Translations under genes and position numbers: made by a program
In this document: positions 16,009-22,293 of the stretch, in pieces
Numbering within the stretch: the stretch's first letter is position 1
Layout of the letters: every line of letters starts with the position of its first letter
Assembly: GCA_004556985.1 (NCBI GenBank)
Contig: SFFC01000013.1
Coordinates: 1 to 30,530 of the forward strand
Origin: Clostridiales bacterium
Lineage (GTDB): Bacteria > Bacillota > Clostridia > Christensenellales > Aristaeellaceae
DNA length: 30,530 nt
Reading direction: 5' to 3'
The notes under the pieces: generated by a model
Database searches by the model: none
What the model saw: only the letters and a program-made list of their open reading frames with translations
Told to the model about the DNA's origin: nothing

Positions 16009-16015
16009 ATATAAT
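15987..16015 (+). promoter_or_regulatory. Promoter of the lysR-type gene
   Basis: TTGAGG (15987-15992) and TATAAT (16010-16015) are 17 bases apart. Transcription would start near 16022, about 35 bases before the ATG. One copy of the direct repeat fills the spacer. Confidence 0.75.
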
Positions 16016-16056
16016 CAAAGTGTAACACCGATATCGAAGAGGGGAGACAGGGCAGG

Positions 16057-17010
16057 ATGGAGATCCGGGAACTCAGGACCTTTCTGACGCTGGCGGAGCT
16101 GCTCAACTATCAGAAGGCCTCCGAGCAGCTGGGGTACGCCCCCTCGACGCTGAGCCACCACGTCAGGACGCTGGAAAACGAGCTGGGCGTCGCGCTGTTT
16201 GCCAAGGTCGGCAAGCAGATCCAGCTCACCGTGGAGGGCGCGGCGTTCATTGAGCCGGCCAGAAGGCTGCTGCTTGACTACGAGGCTGCGCTTGACAGCG
16301 TCGCCACCGCCGTGCGCATGGAGGAAAACATCTCCATCGGCGGCTGCGAGCTGACGGTCGCCAACGGGCTGGTCGACCTCTTCTCCTCGTTTTCCGCCGA
16401 GCGGCGCAATGTCCGCCTTCGCCTGCGCACGACGGCCAACGCGCAGGTGCCGGAGCTCATCCGGGACGGGAGCGCGGACGTGGGCATCTGGTACAGCCTT
16501 GGCGAGGAGCGCCTCCCCGGGCTGCAGGCGATGCCGCTGTTTCAGGAGCCCGTGCGGCTGATGGTCGCGCCGGAGAGCCCGTTTGCCGGGCGGCAGCACG
16601 TGCATTACGAGGATCTGGAGGGCATCAACCTCGCCTTCCCGCATGACGACTGTCCCTGCGTGCTGGGCATGCTCGACGAATTCAACCGCCGCAGAATCGC
16701 CCTGGGCTGCGTCAACTACCTGGGCGTGATCCCGCTCGTGCTGGAAAAGCTCAAGAACGATCAGGCCGCCGTGGCCATGCCCTATTCCTCGACGGCGCGC
16801 TTTGAGCAGGTCTACGGCCTCAAAACCGTGCAGCTGGACGAGGAAGACATCTGGATGACGGCGCATATCGTCTGCCGCAGCTACGAAACCCTGCGCCCAA
16901 CGGCGCGCAGCCTCGTGCGCCACAGCCAGCTTTACAGCCAGCAGCTCATCGCCCGGGACGCGGCCCACTACCTTGCGCCGCAGGGGGACGCGCGCCGCTC
17001 CGTCCGCTGA
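16057..17010 (+). CDS. LysR-family transcriptional regulator
   Basis: A 317-residue regulator. The N-terminal winged helix-turn-helix reads LRTFLTLAELLNYQKASEQL followed by APSTLSHHVRTLENELGVAL (residues 5-46). The effector domain follows, with VGIWYSLGEERLPGLQAMPL and a conserved LGVIPLVLEKL near residue 230. It is transcribed toward the intact FMN/FAD reductase gene 137 bases downstream and is the natural candidate to control it. The short untranslated leader carries a direct repeat that may serve autoregulation. Confidence 0.92.
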   Translation: MEIRELRTFLTLAELLNYQKASEQLGYAPSTLSHHVRTLENELGVALFAKVGKQIQLTVEGAAFIEPARRLLLDYEAALDSVATAVRMEENISIGGCELTVANGLVDLFSSFSAERRNVRLRLRTTANAQVPELIRDGSADVGIWYSLGEERLPGLQAMPLFQEPVRLMVAPESPFAGRQHVHYEDLEGINLAFPHDDCPCVLGMLDEFNRRRIALGCVNYLGVIPLVLEKLKNDQAAVAMPYSSTARFEQVYGLKTVQLDEEDIWMTAHIVCRSYETLRPTARSLVRHSQLYSQQLIARDAAHYLAPQGDARRSVR

Positions 17011-17147
17011 GGCGGGTTGCCGCAAAGGCGCCATGGACCATTCGATGTTTTCCTGTATTCTCCGCAAGGAATTCGTGCAATGTGTGAAAAAAATCGCAGT
17101 ATCATGGATATAGAAGGGAACGAAAGCATCGAAAAGGAGGAGATTTC

Positions 17148-19136
17148 ATGAGTATGCTTTCCATGACCAAGAAGGCGCTTGCGCTGTGCCTGGCGCTGTG
17201 CCTGACGCTCTGCCTCCCGGCCCTGGCCGAGGAGCAGAAGACCCCCATGACCCCCGGCACCTACACCGGCTCGGCCAACGGAATGAACGACAAGATTCTC
17301 GTTGAGGTCGCCGTGACGGAGGATGCCATCACCAGCATCGCCGTGACCCACGAGCAAGAGACGCCCGGCATCGGCGGCCCGCTGCAGGACGCGCAGGGCG
17401 TGACCCTGACCGCGGGCGGCGTATCCCCGGTCGACGCGATCCCCGCGGCCGTCGTCGAGGCCCAGACGCTCGCCGTGGACGGCGTCACCGGCGCGACGAT
17501 CACCTCGTATGCCGTGAAGGCCGCCATCAAGGACGCCCTCACGCAGGCCGGCGCGAACCTCGACGAATGGAACGAGCCCGCGCCCGCGGCTGAGGCGGCG
17601 CAGGATCAGAGCGCGGACGTCGTCGTGGTCGGCGGCGGCGGCGCGGGCCTGGCCGCGGCGGTCGCGGCGGCCCAGCAGGGCGCTTCCGTCATCGTCGTGG
17701 AGAAGCTGGCCGAGGTCGGCGGCGACACGCTGGTCTGCGGCGCGATCTACAACACCCCCGACGAGGAGCTGCAAAAGCAGGTCACGATGACCGAGGCCGT
17801 CAAGACGACGGTCGAGGCCGCGCTCGCCGAGGAGCCCATCAGCGAGGAGCATGCCGCCCTGCAGGCGGAGGTTCAGGCGCAGTGGGATGCCTACAAGGCC
17901 GATGGCCGCACGGACCTGTTCGACACGAAGGAATGGTACGCGCTGCAGACCTGGAACGGCGGCGACAAGGTCGCCGATCTCGACCTGGTCAAGCAGATGG
18001 CCAACCTCTCCTATGACGGCCTCAAGTGGATCGAGAGCCTGGGCATGGAGTTCAGAAACAGCATCGGTCAGGGCGCCGGCTCGCTCTGGCAGCGCACCCA
18101 CACCTCCATCATGCAGCAGGGCACGGGCTTCCTGTCCACCTACGTCAACTGCATCGCCAACAGCGACAAGATCACGATGCTCCTGTCCACGACCGGCACG
18201 AAGCTGATCCAGGATGAGAGCGGCCGCGTGACCGGCGTGGTCTGCACCGACAAGGCCGGCAACACCTTCAACATCTCCGCCGCCAAGGGCGTCATCCTGG
18301 CGACCGGCGGCTTCGCGGCCAACAGCAAGATGGTGCAGGAGAACAACACCTCCGGCAAGTGGTCCGATCTGTCCAAGGTCGCCACGACCAACCGCTTCCA
18401 GTGCTCCCAGGGCGACGGCATCACCATGGCGGTCGAAGCCGGCGCTTCCCTGACGGACATGGATCAGATCCAGCTGCTCTACTTCGGCAACATCGTCAAC
18501 GGACAGATCACCAAGTATCCGCAGCGCGACGTCTCCGGCACGGACCAGATCATCTTCATCAACAAGGAAGGCAAGCGCTTCGTCAACGAGGGCGCGCGCC
18601 GCGACGTGATCTGCCTGGCCTCCTTTGAGCAGACGGACGGCATGTTCTACATGCTCGAGTCCGGCGACGGCGACCAGTATGTCGACATCCACAGCGACGA
18701 ATGGCGCTCGGCCGACGGCTTCACCTTCTCCTACCTGGAGGAGAACGGCTACGTCATCGCGGCAGAGACGCTCGAGGAGCTGGCCGAAAAGCTCGGCTGC
18801 CAGTATGAGGATCTGAAGGCGACGCTGGATGCCTTCAACGAGTCCGTCGAGACCGGCGTGGACGAGTTCGGCAGAACCCTCTACTCCACGAAGCTGGAGA
18901 ACGGCCCCTGGGTCGCGACCCCGCGTCAGGCCTGCGTCCATCACACCATGGGCGGCGTGACCATCGACCCGCAGACCCATGTTCTGGATACCGACGGCAA
19001 CGCCATCCCGGGCCTGTACGCCGCGGGCGAGATCACCGGCGGCATCCACGGCGCCAACCGTCTGGGCGGCAACGCGGTCGTCGATACGGTCGTCTTCGGC
19101 AAGCTGGCCGGCGAGAACGCGGCGACGGAGCAGTAA
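17148..19136 (+). CDS. Exported FMN-binding/FAD flavoprotein reductase (fumarate/urocanate reductase-like)
   Basis: A 662-residue exported reductase. A signal peptide (ALALCLALCLTLCLPALAEE) leads to an FMN-binding domain (about 33-135) with the flavinylation motif DGVTGATITS (T117 being the likely covalently flavinylated residue, a job of ApbE). An FAD-binding domain begins ADVVVVGGGGAGLAAAVAAA near 156. Late motifs are HHTMGGVTIDP and the C-terminal GLYAAGEITGGIHGANRLGG. Such proteins pass electrons from the cell to an outside acceptor such as fumarate, urocanate or a cinnamate-type acid; the acceptor cannot be told from sequence here. AAGGAGGAG precedes the ATG. A LysR-type gene lies upstream, a terminator downstream. 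It is the intact relative of the remnant at 13599-14304. Confidence 0.9.
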   Translation: MSMLSMTKKALALCLALCLTLCLPALAEEQKTPMTPGTYTGSANGMNDKILVEVAVTEDAITSIAVTHEQETPGIGGPLQDAQGVTLTAGGVSPVDAIPAAVVEAQTLAVDGVTGATITSYAVKAAIKDALTQAGANLDEWNEPAPAAEAAQDQSADVVVVGGGGAGLAAAVAAAQQGASVIVVEKLAEVGGDTLVCGAIYNTPDEELQKQVTMTEAVKTTVEAALAEEPISEEHAALQAEVQAQWDAYKADGRTDLFDTKEWYALQTWNGGDKVADLDLVKQMANLSYDGLKWIESLGMEFRNSIGQGAGSLWQRTHTSIMQQGTGFLSTYVNCIANSDKITMLLSTTGTKLIQDESGRVTGVVCTDKAGNTFNISAAKGVILATGGFAANSKMVQENNTSGKWSDLSKVATTNRFQCSQGDGITMAVEAGASLTDMDQIQLLYFGNIVNGQITKYPQRDVSGTDQIIFINKEGKRFVNEGARRDVICLASFEQTDGMFYMLESGDGDQYVDIHSDEWRSADGFTFSYLEENGYVIAAETLEELAEKLGCQYEDLKATLDAFNESVETGVDEFGRTLYSTKLENGPWVATPRQACVHHTMGGVTIDPQTHVLDTDGNAIPGLYAAGEITGGIHGANRLGGNAVVDTVVFGKLAGENAATEQ

Positions 19137-19168
19137 TTCCCTTCTCAACGCTTCAAAACGCATACGAA

Positions 19169-19200
19169 GAGGCCGGGGGAGCGATCCCCCGGCCTCATTT
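19169..19200. terminator. Bidirectional terminator between convergent genes
   Basis: GAGGCCGGGGG (19169-19179) pairs with CCCCCGGCCTC (19186-19196), loop of six, followed by ATTTTGTT. It lies between the reductase gene (plus) and the degV remnant (minus). Confidence 0.8.
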
Positions 19201-19220
19201 TGTTCGTTTCTCGCGTATAT

Positions 19221-19401
19221 TCAGTCCGCCCTGCGGCTGACGCCCATGCCGAACGCGCCGGGGGCCGACATGGCAGCCGATGCTGCACGTCAGCGGGTCA
19301 TAGTGAATCTCCTCGCCGGCAAACGACTCCATCACCAGCGCCTTCCATTCCTCGCGTTCGGCCTCGTCGGTCAGGCTGTCCGTCGCAATCGCCGTTTTCA
19401 C
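19221..19401 (-). pseudogene. DegV-family protein, internally deleted remnant
   Basis: DegV proteins bind fatty acids for the FakAB kinase and are normally about 280 residues. Here the start VKTAIATDS (GTG at 19401, AGGAGG upstream) runs directly into a typical DegV tail: LTDEAEREEWKALVMESFAG, EEIHYDPLTCSIGCHVGP. Around 230 residues are missing between the two. The tail has an additional error: one extra C in the run after GCHVG shifts the frame, and only when it is ignored does the expected ending GAFGMGVSRRAD and stop at 19221 appear. Promoter and ribosome binding site remain. The product cannot be functional. Confidence 0.8.
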
Positions 19402-19441
19402 ACGCTGCCTCCTGTCGACTGTTTCCCTGACATGATATCTG

Positions 19442-19471
19442 ATTGTAGGGGAAAGGGCCTGCGGGCGACAA
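19442..19471 (-). promoter_or_regulatory. Promoter of the degV remnant
   Basis: On the minus strand TTGTCG (19471-19466) and TACAAT (19447-19442) are 18 bases apart, about 40 bases upstream of the GTG. It is a moderate promoter that appears undamaged. Confidence 0.45.
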
Positions 19472-19587
19472 TAAACAAAAGCTCGGATTTGCACAGTTTT
19501 TAGGCAGATCTCTTTATTTGCATAGAAATTGTTTCAGATTCTTGGCTGTCCTCTGGAGAAACCGCGCGCATCGCCCCGTCAGGAGGA

Positions 19588-19616
19588 TTGATAATCTGTA
19601 AAGGGTCTGCTATAAT
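19588..19616 (+). promoter_or_regulatory. Promoter of the T-box/met transcript
   Basis: TTGATA (19588-19593) and TATAAT (19611-19616) are 17 bases apart. The start point would be near 19623, just before the T-box stem I. Confidence 0.8.
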
Positions 19617-19632
19617 GCGGGCAAAGCAAACA

Positions 19633-19881
19633 GCGCGATGAAGAAAAGAGTACTCCGCAGGATGCCTCAAGAGAGATTCCGGTCGGTGCGAGGAATCGGC
19701 GGGCGGCGGAGGAACATGGTTTCGGAGCGGATGGCCGAGGGGCTTTTTCCAGGGTCATACGGGTCAGCCCGTTATCGCTGACAGGCATTGATGGATGCCG
19801 GTGAGGCCGACGCAGGTCGGCGAAAAGAAGGGGTACCACGGGTGGTTGCGCTCGTCTTCTCGGGAAGACGGGCGTTTTTTT
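19633..19881 (+). ncRNA. T-box leader with methionine (AUG) specifier and terminator
   Basis: This leader senses uncharged tRNA. Stem I is recognisable: GATGAAGAAAAGAGTA with the loop-E AGTA, then the helix CTCCGC, the AGAGA element, a distal stem GATTCC/GGAATC and the returning helix GCGGAG. This is followed by GGAAC-ATG, which places AUG (Met) in the specifier position. The 3' part carries a T-box-like GGGTACCACGG (19830-19840) where the consensus is TGGNACCGCG, so the first U of UGGN is G here. The terminator stem CGCTCGTCTTC (19849-19859) with GAAGACGGGCG (19864-19874) and T7 ends at 19881. Methionine specificity fits the metB and metA fragments that follow. Confidence 0.85.
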
Positions 19882-19887
19882 CATCAT

Positions 19888-20151
19888 CCGACCCGCCTGC
19901 ACCTGGAGGAGACCGTCGCCGCCCTGGAGGAGGGCGCGGACGCCGTCGCCTTTGCCTCGGGCATGGCGGCCATTGCGGCGGTATTCGAGCTGCTTTCGCC
20001 CGGCGACCACGTCATCTGCAGCGAGGATCTCTACGGCGGCACGACGCGCTACCTCAATAACGTCAGCAGCAAGAACGGCGTGGCGGTCGAGTTCGCCGAC
20101 ACGACGGAAATCGCCAACGTGAAGGCCGCCCTCCGCCCGCAGACGAAGGCG
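19888..20151 (+). pseudogene. metB: metB (cystathionine gamma-synthase/lyase) fragment lacking start and C-terminal two thirds
   Basis: Only an internal piece of about 88 residues is left: PTRLHLEETVAALEEGADAV, AFASGMAAIAAVFELL, PGDHVICSEDLYGGTTRYLN, then AALRPQTK. These match the PLP-fold N-terminal region of the Cys/Met metabolism enzymes, in particular NPTR and the SGMAAI segment. The ribosome binding site, start codon and first roughly 50 codons are absent: the sequence jumps from the T-run of the T-box terminator (19881) to CCGACCCGC within six bases. The PLP lysine region is also lost. The frame stays open backwards into the T-box only by chance. The fragment continues in frame into the metA tail. 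Confidence 0.8.
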
Positions 20152-20373
20152 CCCGTGAGCACCTGGCGCTCGAGCGCGCACATGCTCTACTCGAACTGGC
20201 TCAACTACTTCGTCTACCAGATCACGCCGTACGATCTCGCGCTCATCGGCGGCACCTGCCCGCCCAACACGCCGACCTGCCCGGAGGACGAGGAGCAATG
20301 CCCGTATTTCTCGGCGGACATGCGGCAATGCACGCTGGAAAAGCAACCGAAAAAAGCGCCGGGCGGCGCTTAA
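20152..20373 (+). pseudogene. metA: metA (homoserine O-acyltransferase) C-terminal fragment fused to metB, with Cys-rich tail
   Basis: Directly after the metB piece, in frame, comes APVSTWRSSAHMLYSNWL and NYFVYQITPYDL, the characteristic C-terminus of MetA proteins (E. coli MetA has WLNYYVYQITPYDL). The first 270 or so residues, with the catalytic Cys/His/Glu, are missing. After the normal end point, about 44 more residues follow with five cysteines (GGTCPPNTPTCPEDEEQCPYF, then RQCTLEK), unlike known MetA endings. This tail could be a native extension or the end of yet another truncated gene. Confidence 0.75.
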
Positions 20374-20392
20374 CTCAGAAAGGAGAATCCCC

Positions 20393-20611
20393 ATGTCCTC
20401 CATCCTCATCAGGGACACGACGCGCGAGGAGCGCATCGAGATCGTTAATCGGGCGCTGCGCGGCAGCTGCGGCTCGGCGTGCGAATTCTGCAACGGCTGC
20501 GACAACCTCGGCGGCGGGCGTGTCGAGGAGATCTATCAGCCCTATATCGACGGGCTCAAGGAGATCCGCGAGATCAACGCCGAGTACAACGCGCGGTTTG
20601 TGCGCGGCTGA
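20393..20611 (+). CDS. Small Cys-rich protein (72 residues), clostridial family of unknown function
   Basis: The protein has a cluster CGSACEFCNGCDNLGGG (residues 26-42), that is CxxxCxxCxxC, suited to bind zinc or an iron-sulfur cluster. Flanking conserved-looking parts are IRDTTREERIEIVNRAL and EEIYQPYIDGLKEIREINAE. Similar clostridial proteins are known to me only under unreliable names (some databases call them PurH-like), so no function is given. AAGGAG lies upstream of the ATG. It follows the met remnant by 19 bases and converges with ttcA, whose stop is five bases away. Its position among sulfur genes hints at a sulfur or metal role. Confidence 0.75.
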   Translation: MSSILIRDTTREERIEIVNRALRGSCGSACEFCNGCDNLGGGRVEEIYQPYIDGLKEIREINAEYNARFVRG

Positions 20612-20616
20612 CACGC

Positions 20617-21456
20617 TCAGCGCGTTTCGTAGGTCTCCAGGAAGGAATGCTCCTCGCCGCGCGTCTTGTAGCCCGGGAATGTGTCCAGGCTCACGGCATG
20701 GATCGCGCTGAAGATGCTCTTCTCGATATCGGGGTTGTCCCGCTTGAGCCTATGAATCAGCTGCTTGACCTCCTGGCGCTTGGAGCCGCCGTTGTCGCAC
20801 ATCGTGCAGTTCTCCGTGAAGCGGCAGGCGCACTGGATGAACTCGAGGTCGTTGTAGCGCTTCCAGGCGAGGATGTCGTCCTCGTGGATGCAGTACATCG
20901 GGCGGATCAGCTCCATGCCGGGGAAGTTTTTGCTGTGCAGCTTGGGCATCATCGCCTGCAGCTGCGCGCCGTAGAACATGCCCATGACGGTCGTCTCGAT
21001 GACGTCGCTGAAATGATGCCCCAGCGCGATCTTGTTGCAGCCGAGCTCGCGCGCCTTGGCATAGAGATGGCCGCGGCGCATCCGCGCGCAGAGGTAGCAG
21101 GGGTTGCTTTCCGCGCTGTTGGCGACCTCGAAGATGTTCGTCTCAAAGATCGTGATGGGCAGCTCGAGCAGCTGCGCGTTGCTCTCGATCTTGCGGCGGT
21201 TGATCGCGTTGTAGCCCGGATCCATGACCAGGTAGACGACCTCAAACGGCACGGCGCTGTGGCGCTGCAGCTGCTGCATCAGCTTCGCCATCAGCATGGA
21301 ATCCTTGCCGCCGGAGATGCACACGGCGATTTTGTCGCCGGGGGCGATCAGCTCATAGCGCTTGACGGCCGTCATGAACGGCGTCCAGAGCTCCTTGCGG
21401 TATTTGGTGATGATGCTCCGCTCAATCTTCTGGCAGGCGGTCAACGTGCGCGGCAT
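20617..21456 (-). CDS. ttcA: TtcA-like tRNA 2-thiocytidine synthetase (PP-loop ATPase)
   Basis: A 279-residue enzyme that thiolates cytidine 32 of some tRNAs. The PP-loop SGGKDS (48-53) activates the base with ATP. The cysteine pair C120-x-x-C123 in NPCYLCARMRRGHLY and LGHHFSDVIET follow, as in TtcA. Further cysteines (C209, C211, C217, C220) near the C-terminus may bind a metal, a feature of clostridial members. The ATG at 21456 has AAGGAG eight bases upstream; the frame extends further only through the neighbouring desulfurase fragment. It overlaps the C-terminal codons of that fragment, so the cysteine desulfurase probably supplied sulfur to TtcA in the ancestor. Confidence 0.88.
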   Translation of the reverse strand: MPRTLTACQKIERSIITKYRKELWTPFMTAVKRYELIAPGDKIAVCISGGKDSMLMAKLMQQLQRHSAVPFEVVYLVMDPGYNAINRRKIESNAQLLELPITIFETNIFEVANSAESNPCYLCARMRRGHLYAKARELGCNKIALGHHFSDVIETTVMGMFYGAQLQAMMPKLHSKNFPGMELIRPMYCIHEDDILAWKRYNDLEFIQCACRFTENCTMCDNGGSKRQEVKQLIHRLKRDNPDIEKSIFSAIHAVSLDTFPGYKTRGEEHSFLETYETR

Positions 21457-21700
21457 GACGGATTCTCCTTGCATAGCTGGTCGAGGGTGTTCAGGAAGGC
21501 GTGAAGCTCCTCCTCCGTGGTCTGGTGGCTCAGGCTGACGCGGAAGGCCAACAGCGCGCGCCGGCGGCGCGGCCGGCCTGATGGAGCGAATTCGGGTTGC
21601 CGATCGCCCCGCGCTCGACGCGGACAAAGCGCTCAAGCACAGCCGGCTCAACCGGGGCATTCGCCGTATAATCCAGATAAATCAACAAAACATCTCCCAT
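21441..21700 (-). pseudogene. Cysteine desulfurase (NifS/IscS-type), internally deleted remnant
   Basis: The N-terminus LIYLDYTANAPVEPAVLERF, then GAIGNPNSLHQAGRAAGAR is typical of NifS-type PLP enzymes (YLDN.AT..P, GNPSS.H..G). Near 21560 the frame changes and the C-terminus appears at once: FRVSLSHQTTEEELHAFLNT, LDQLCKENPSCRAR, with stop at 21441. About 300 residues are missing, including the PLP lysine and the active-site cysteine. The end overlaps the start of ttcA by 16 bases, so the operon order desulfurase-ttcA was kept. The start is an ATG at 21700 or a TTG a few codons later. Confidence 0.8.
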
Positions 21701-21802
21701 GAAACGGCGCAGCCGTCCTCCCGGCATGATGCCGGTTCCATCTCCGACGATGCGCCGCAAATCCCGCCGCTTTGCGTCCGAGGCCGGAGCTTTACAGCGG
21801 GA

Positions 21803-21831
21803 TTGACAGAGGAATCAAACGTCCCTATTAT
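21803..21831 (+). promoter_or_regulatory. Promoter of the LpdD-like gene
   Basis: TTGACA (21803-21808) and TATTAT (21826-21831) are 17 bases apart. The start point would be near 21838. Its -10 box overlaps that of the opposing promoter at 21827-21856. Confidence 0.7.
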
Positions 21832-21856
21832 ATTTCCGATCGGCCCGCTATGTCAA
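21827..21856 (-). promoter_or_regulatory. Promoter of the desulfurase remnant and ttcA
   Basis: On the minus strand TTGACA (21856-21851) and TATAAT (21832-21827) are 18 bases apart. Both boxes are perfect. The -10 box shares five bases with the opposing -10 box. Confidence 0.75.
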
Positions 21857-21900
21857 TCGGGATGTTATCCTCCGGCGGCGCGCCGGGAAAGGAGCAAAGC

Positions 21901-22236
21901 ATGCAGGTTTTTGAGACAGAGGCGCTCGGACAGACGATCCGCGCGGAGATTACCCGGCTCGACGCGGGGCTCGACGTCGGCGTTTACGGCGGTCAGCGCA
22001 CGCACGTCGGCGCCGTGACGCTGGCGGAGGCGGACGGCCGCTGCCGCACGCTCCTGCGCGAGGGGCATAGGGACGACGCCGTCAGCGAGCGGTTTGCCGC
22101 CGCGCTGGCCGCGCGCTTCGGCGTGCCGGTCTGCGTGCGCTGCGGCATCCACTATGACGGGATCGGCAAGGCGAAGATCGCGGCGATTCTCGCCGCCTGC
22201 GAGAAGCTGCTGGAGCAGGTGCTGGAAGGCGCGTAA
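21901..22236 (+). CDS. LpdD-like protein (prenylated-flavin chaperone family)
   Basis: The 111-residue protein matches the small LpdD/gallate-decarboxylase-D-like group as I remember it: an early beta-rich part with GGQRTHVGAVTLAE (residues 30-43), then PG-H-like REGHRDDAVSERFAAALAAR and the ending VCVRCGIHYDGIGKAKIAAI followed by a helix. Family knowledge links these proteins to maturation of prenylated-FMN decarboxylases. No UbiD-type decarboxylase is in the window. The ATG at 21901 has AAAGGAG upstream; the frame is open further but without a ribosome binding site. A shared terminator separates it from the convergent fhs gene. Confidence 0.6.
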   Translation: MQVFETEALGQTIRAEITRLDAGLDVGVYGGQRTHVGAVTLAEADGRCRTLLREGHRDDAVSERFAAALAARFGVPVCVRCGIHYDGIGKAKIAAILAACEKLLEQVLEGA

Positions 22237-22244
22237 GCAAAAAC

Positions 22245-22280
22245 GGGGTTTGGGAACAGAATCCCCAAACCCCATTCTTT
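22245..22280. terminator. Bidirectional terminator between the LpdD-like gene and fhs
   Basis: GGGGTTTGGG (22245-22254) pairs perfectly with CCCAAACCCC (22264-22273), with a T-rich stretch (ATTCTTTG) on the plus side and TTTTTGC on the minus side. It serves both convergent genes. Confidence 0.8.
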
Positions 22281-22293
22281 GTGTTGCAGCGGC

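Noticed and set aside
16968..19163. A 731-codon minus-strand open frame opposite the FMN/FAD reductase
   Set aside because: The plus strand has signal peptide, flavinylation and FAD motifs; the minus frame has none.
19633..19881. SAM-I (S-box) riboswitch for the met leader
   Set aside because: The S-box core motifs are absent, while the AGTA loop, AGAGA element, specifier position and T-box-like sequence fit a T-box.
19795..19887. Treating the frame from 19795 as the true N-terminus of the met fusion protein
   Set aside because: These codons lie in the T-box antiterminator and terminator, so the reading frame there is accidental and no ribosome binding site is present.
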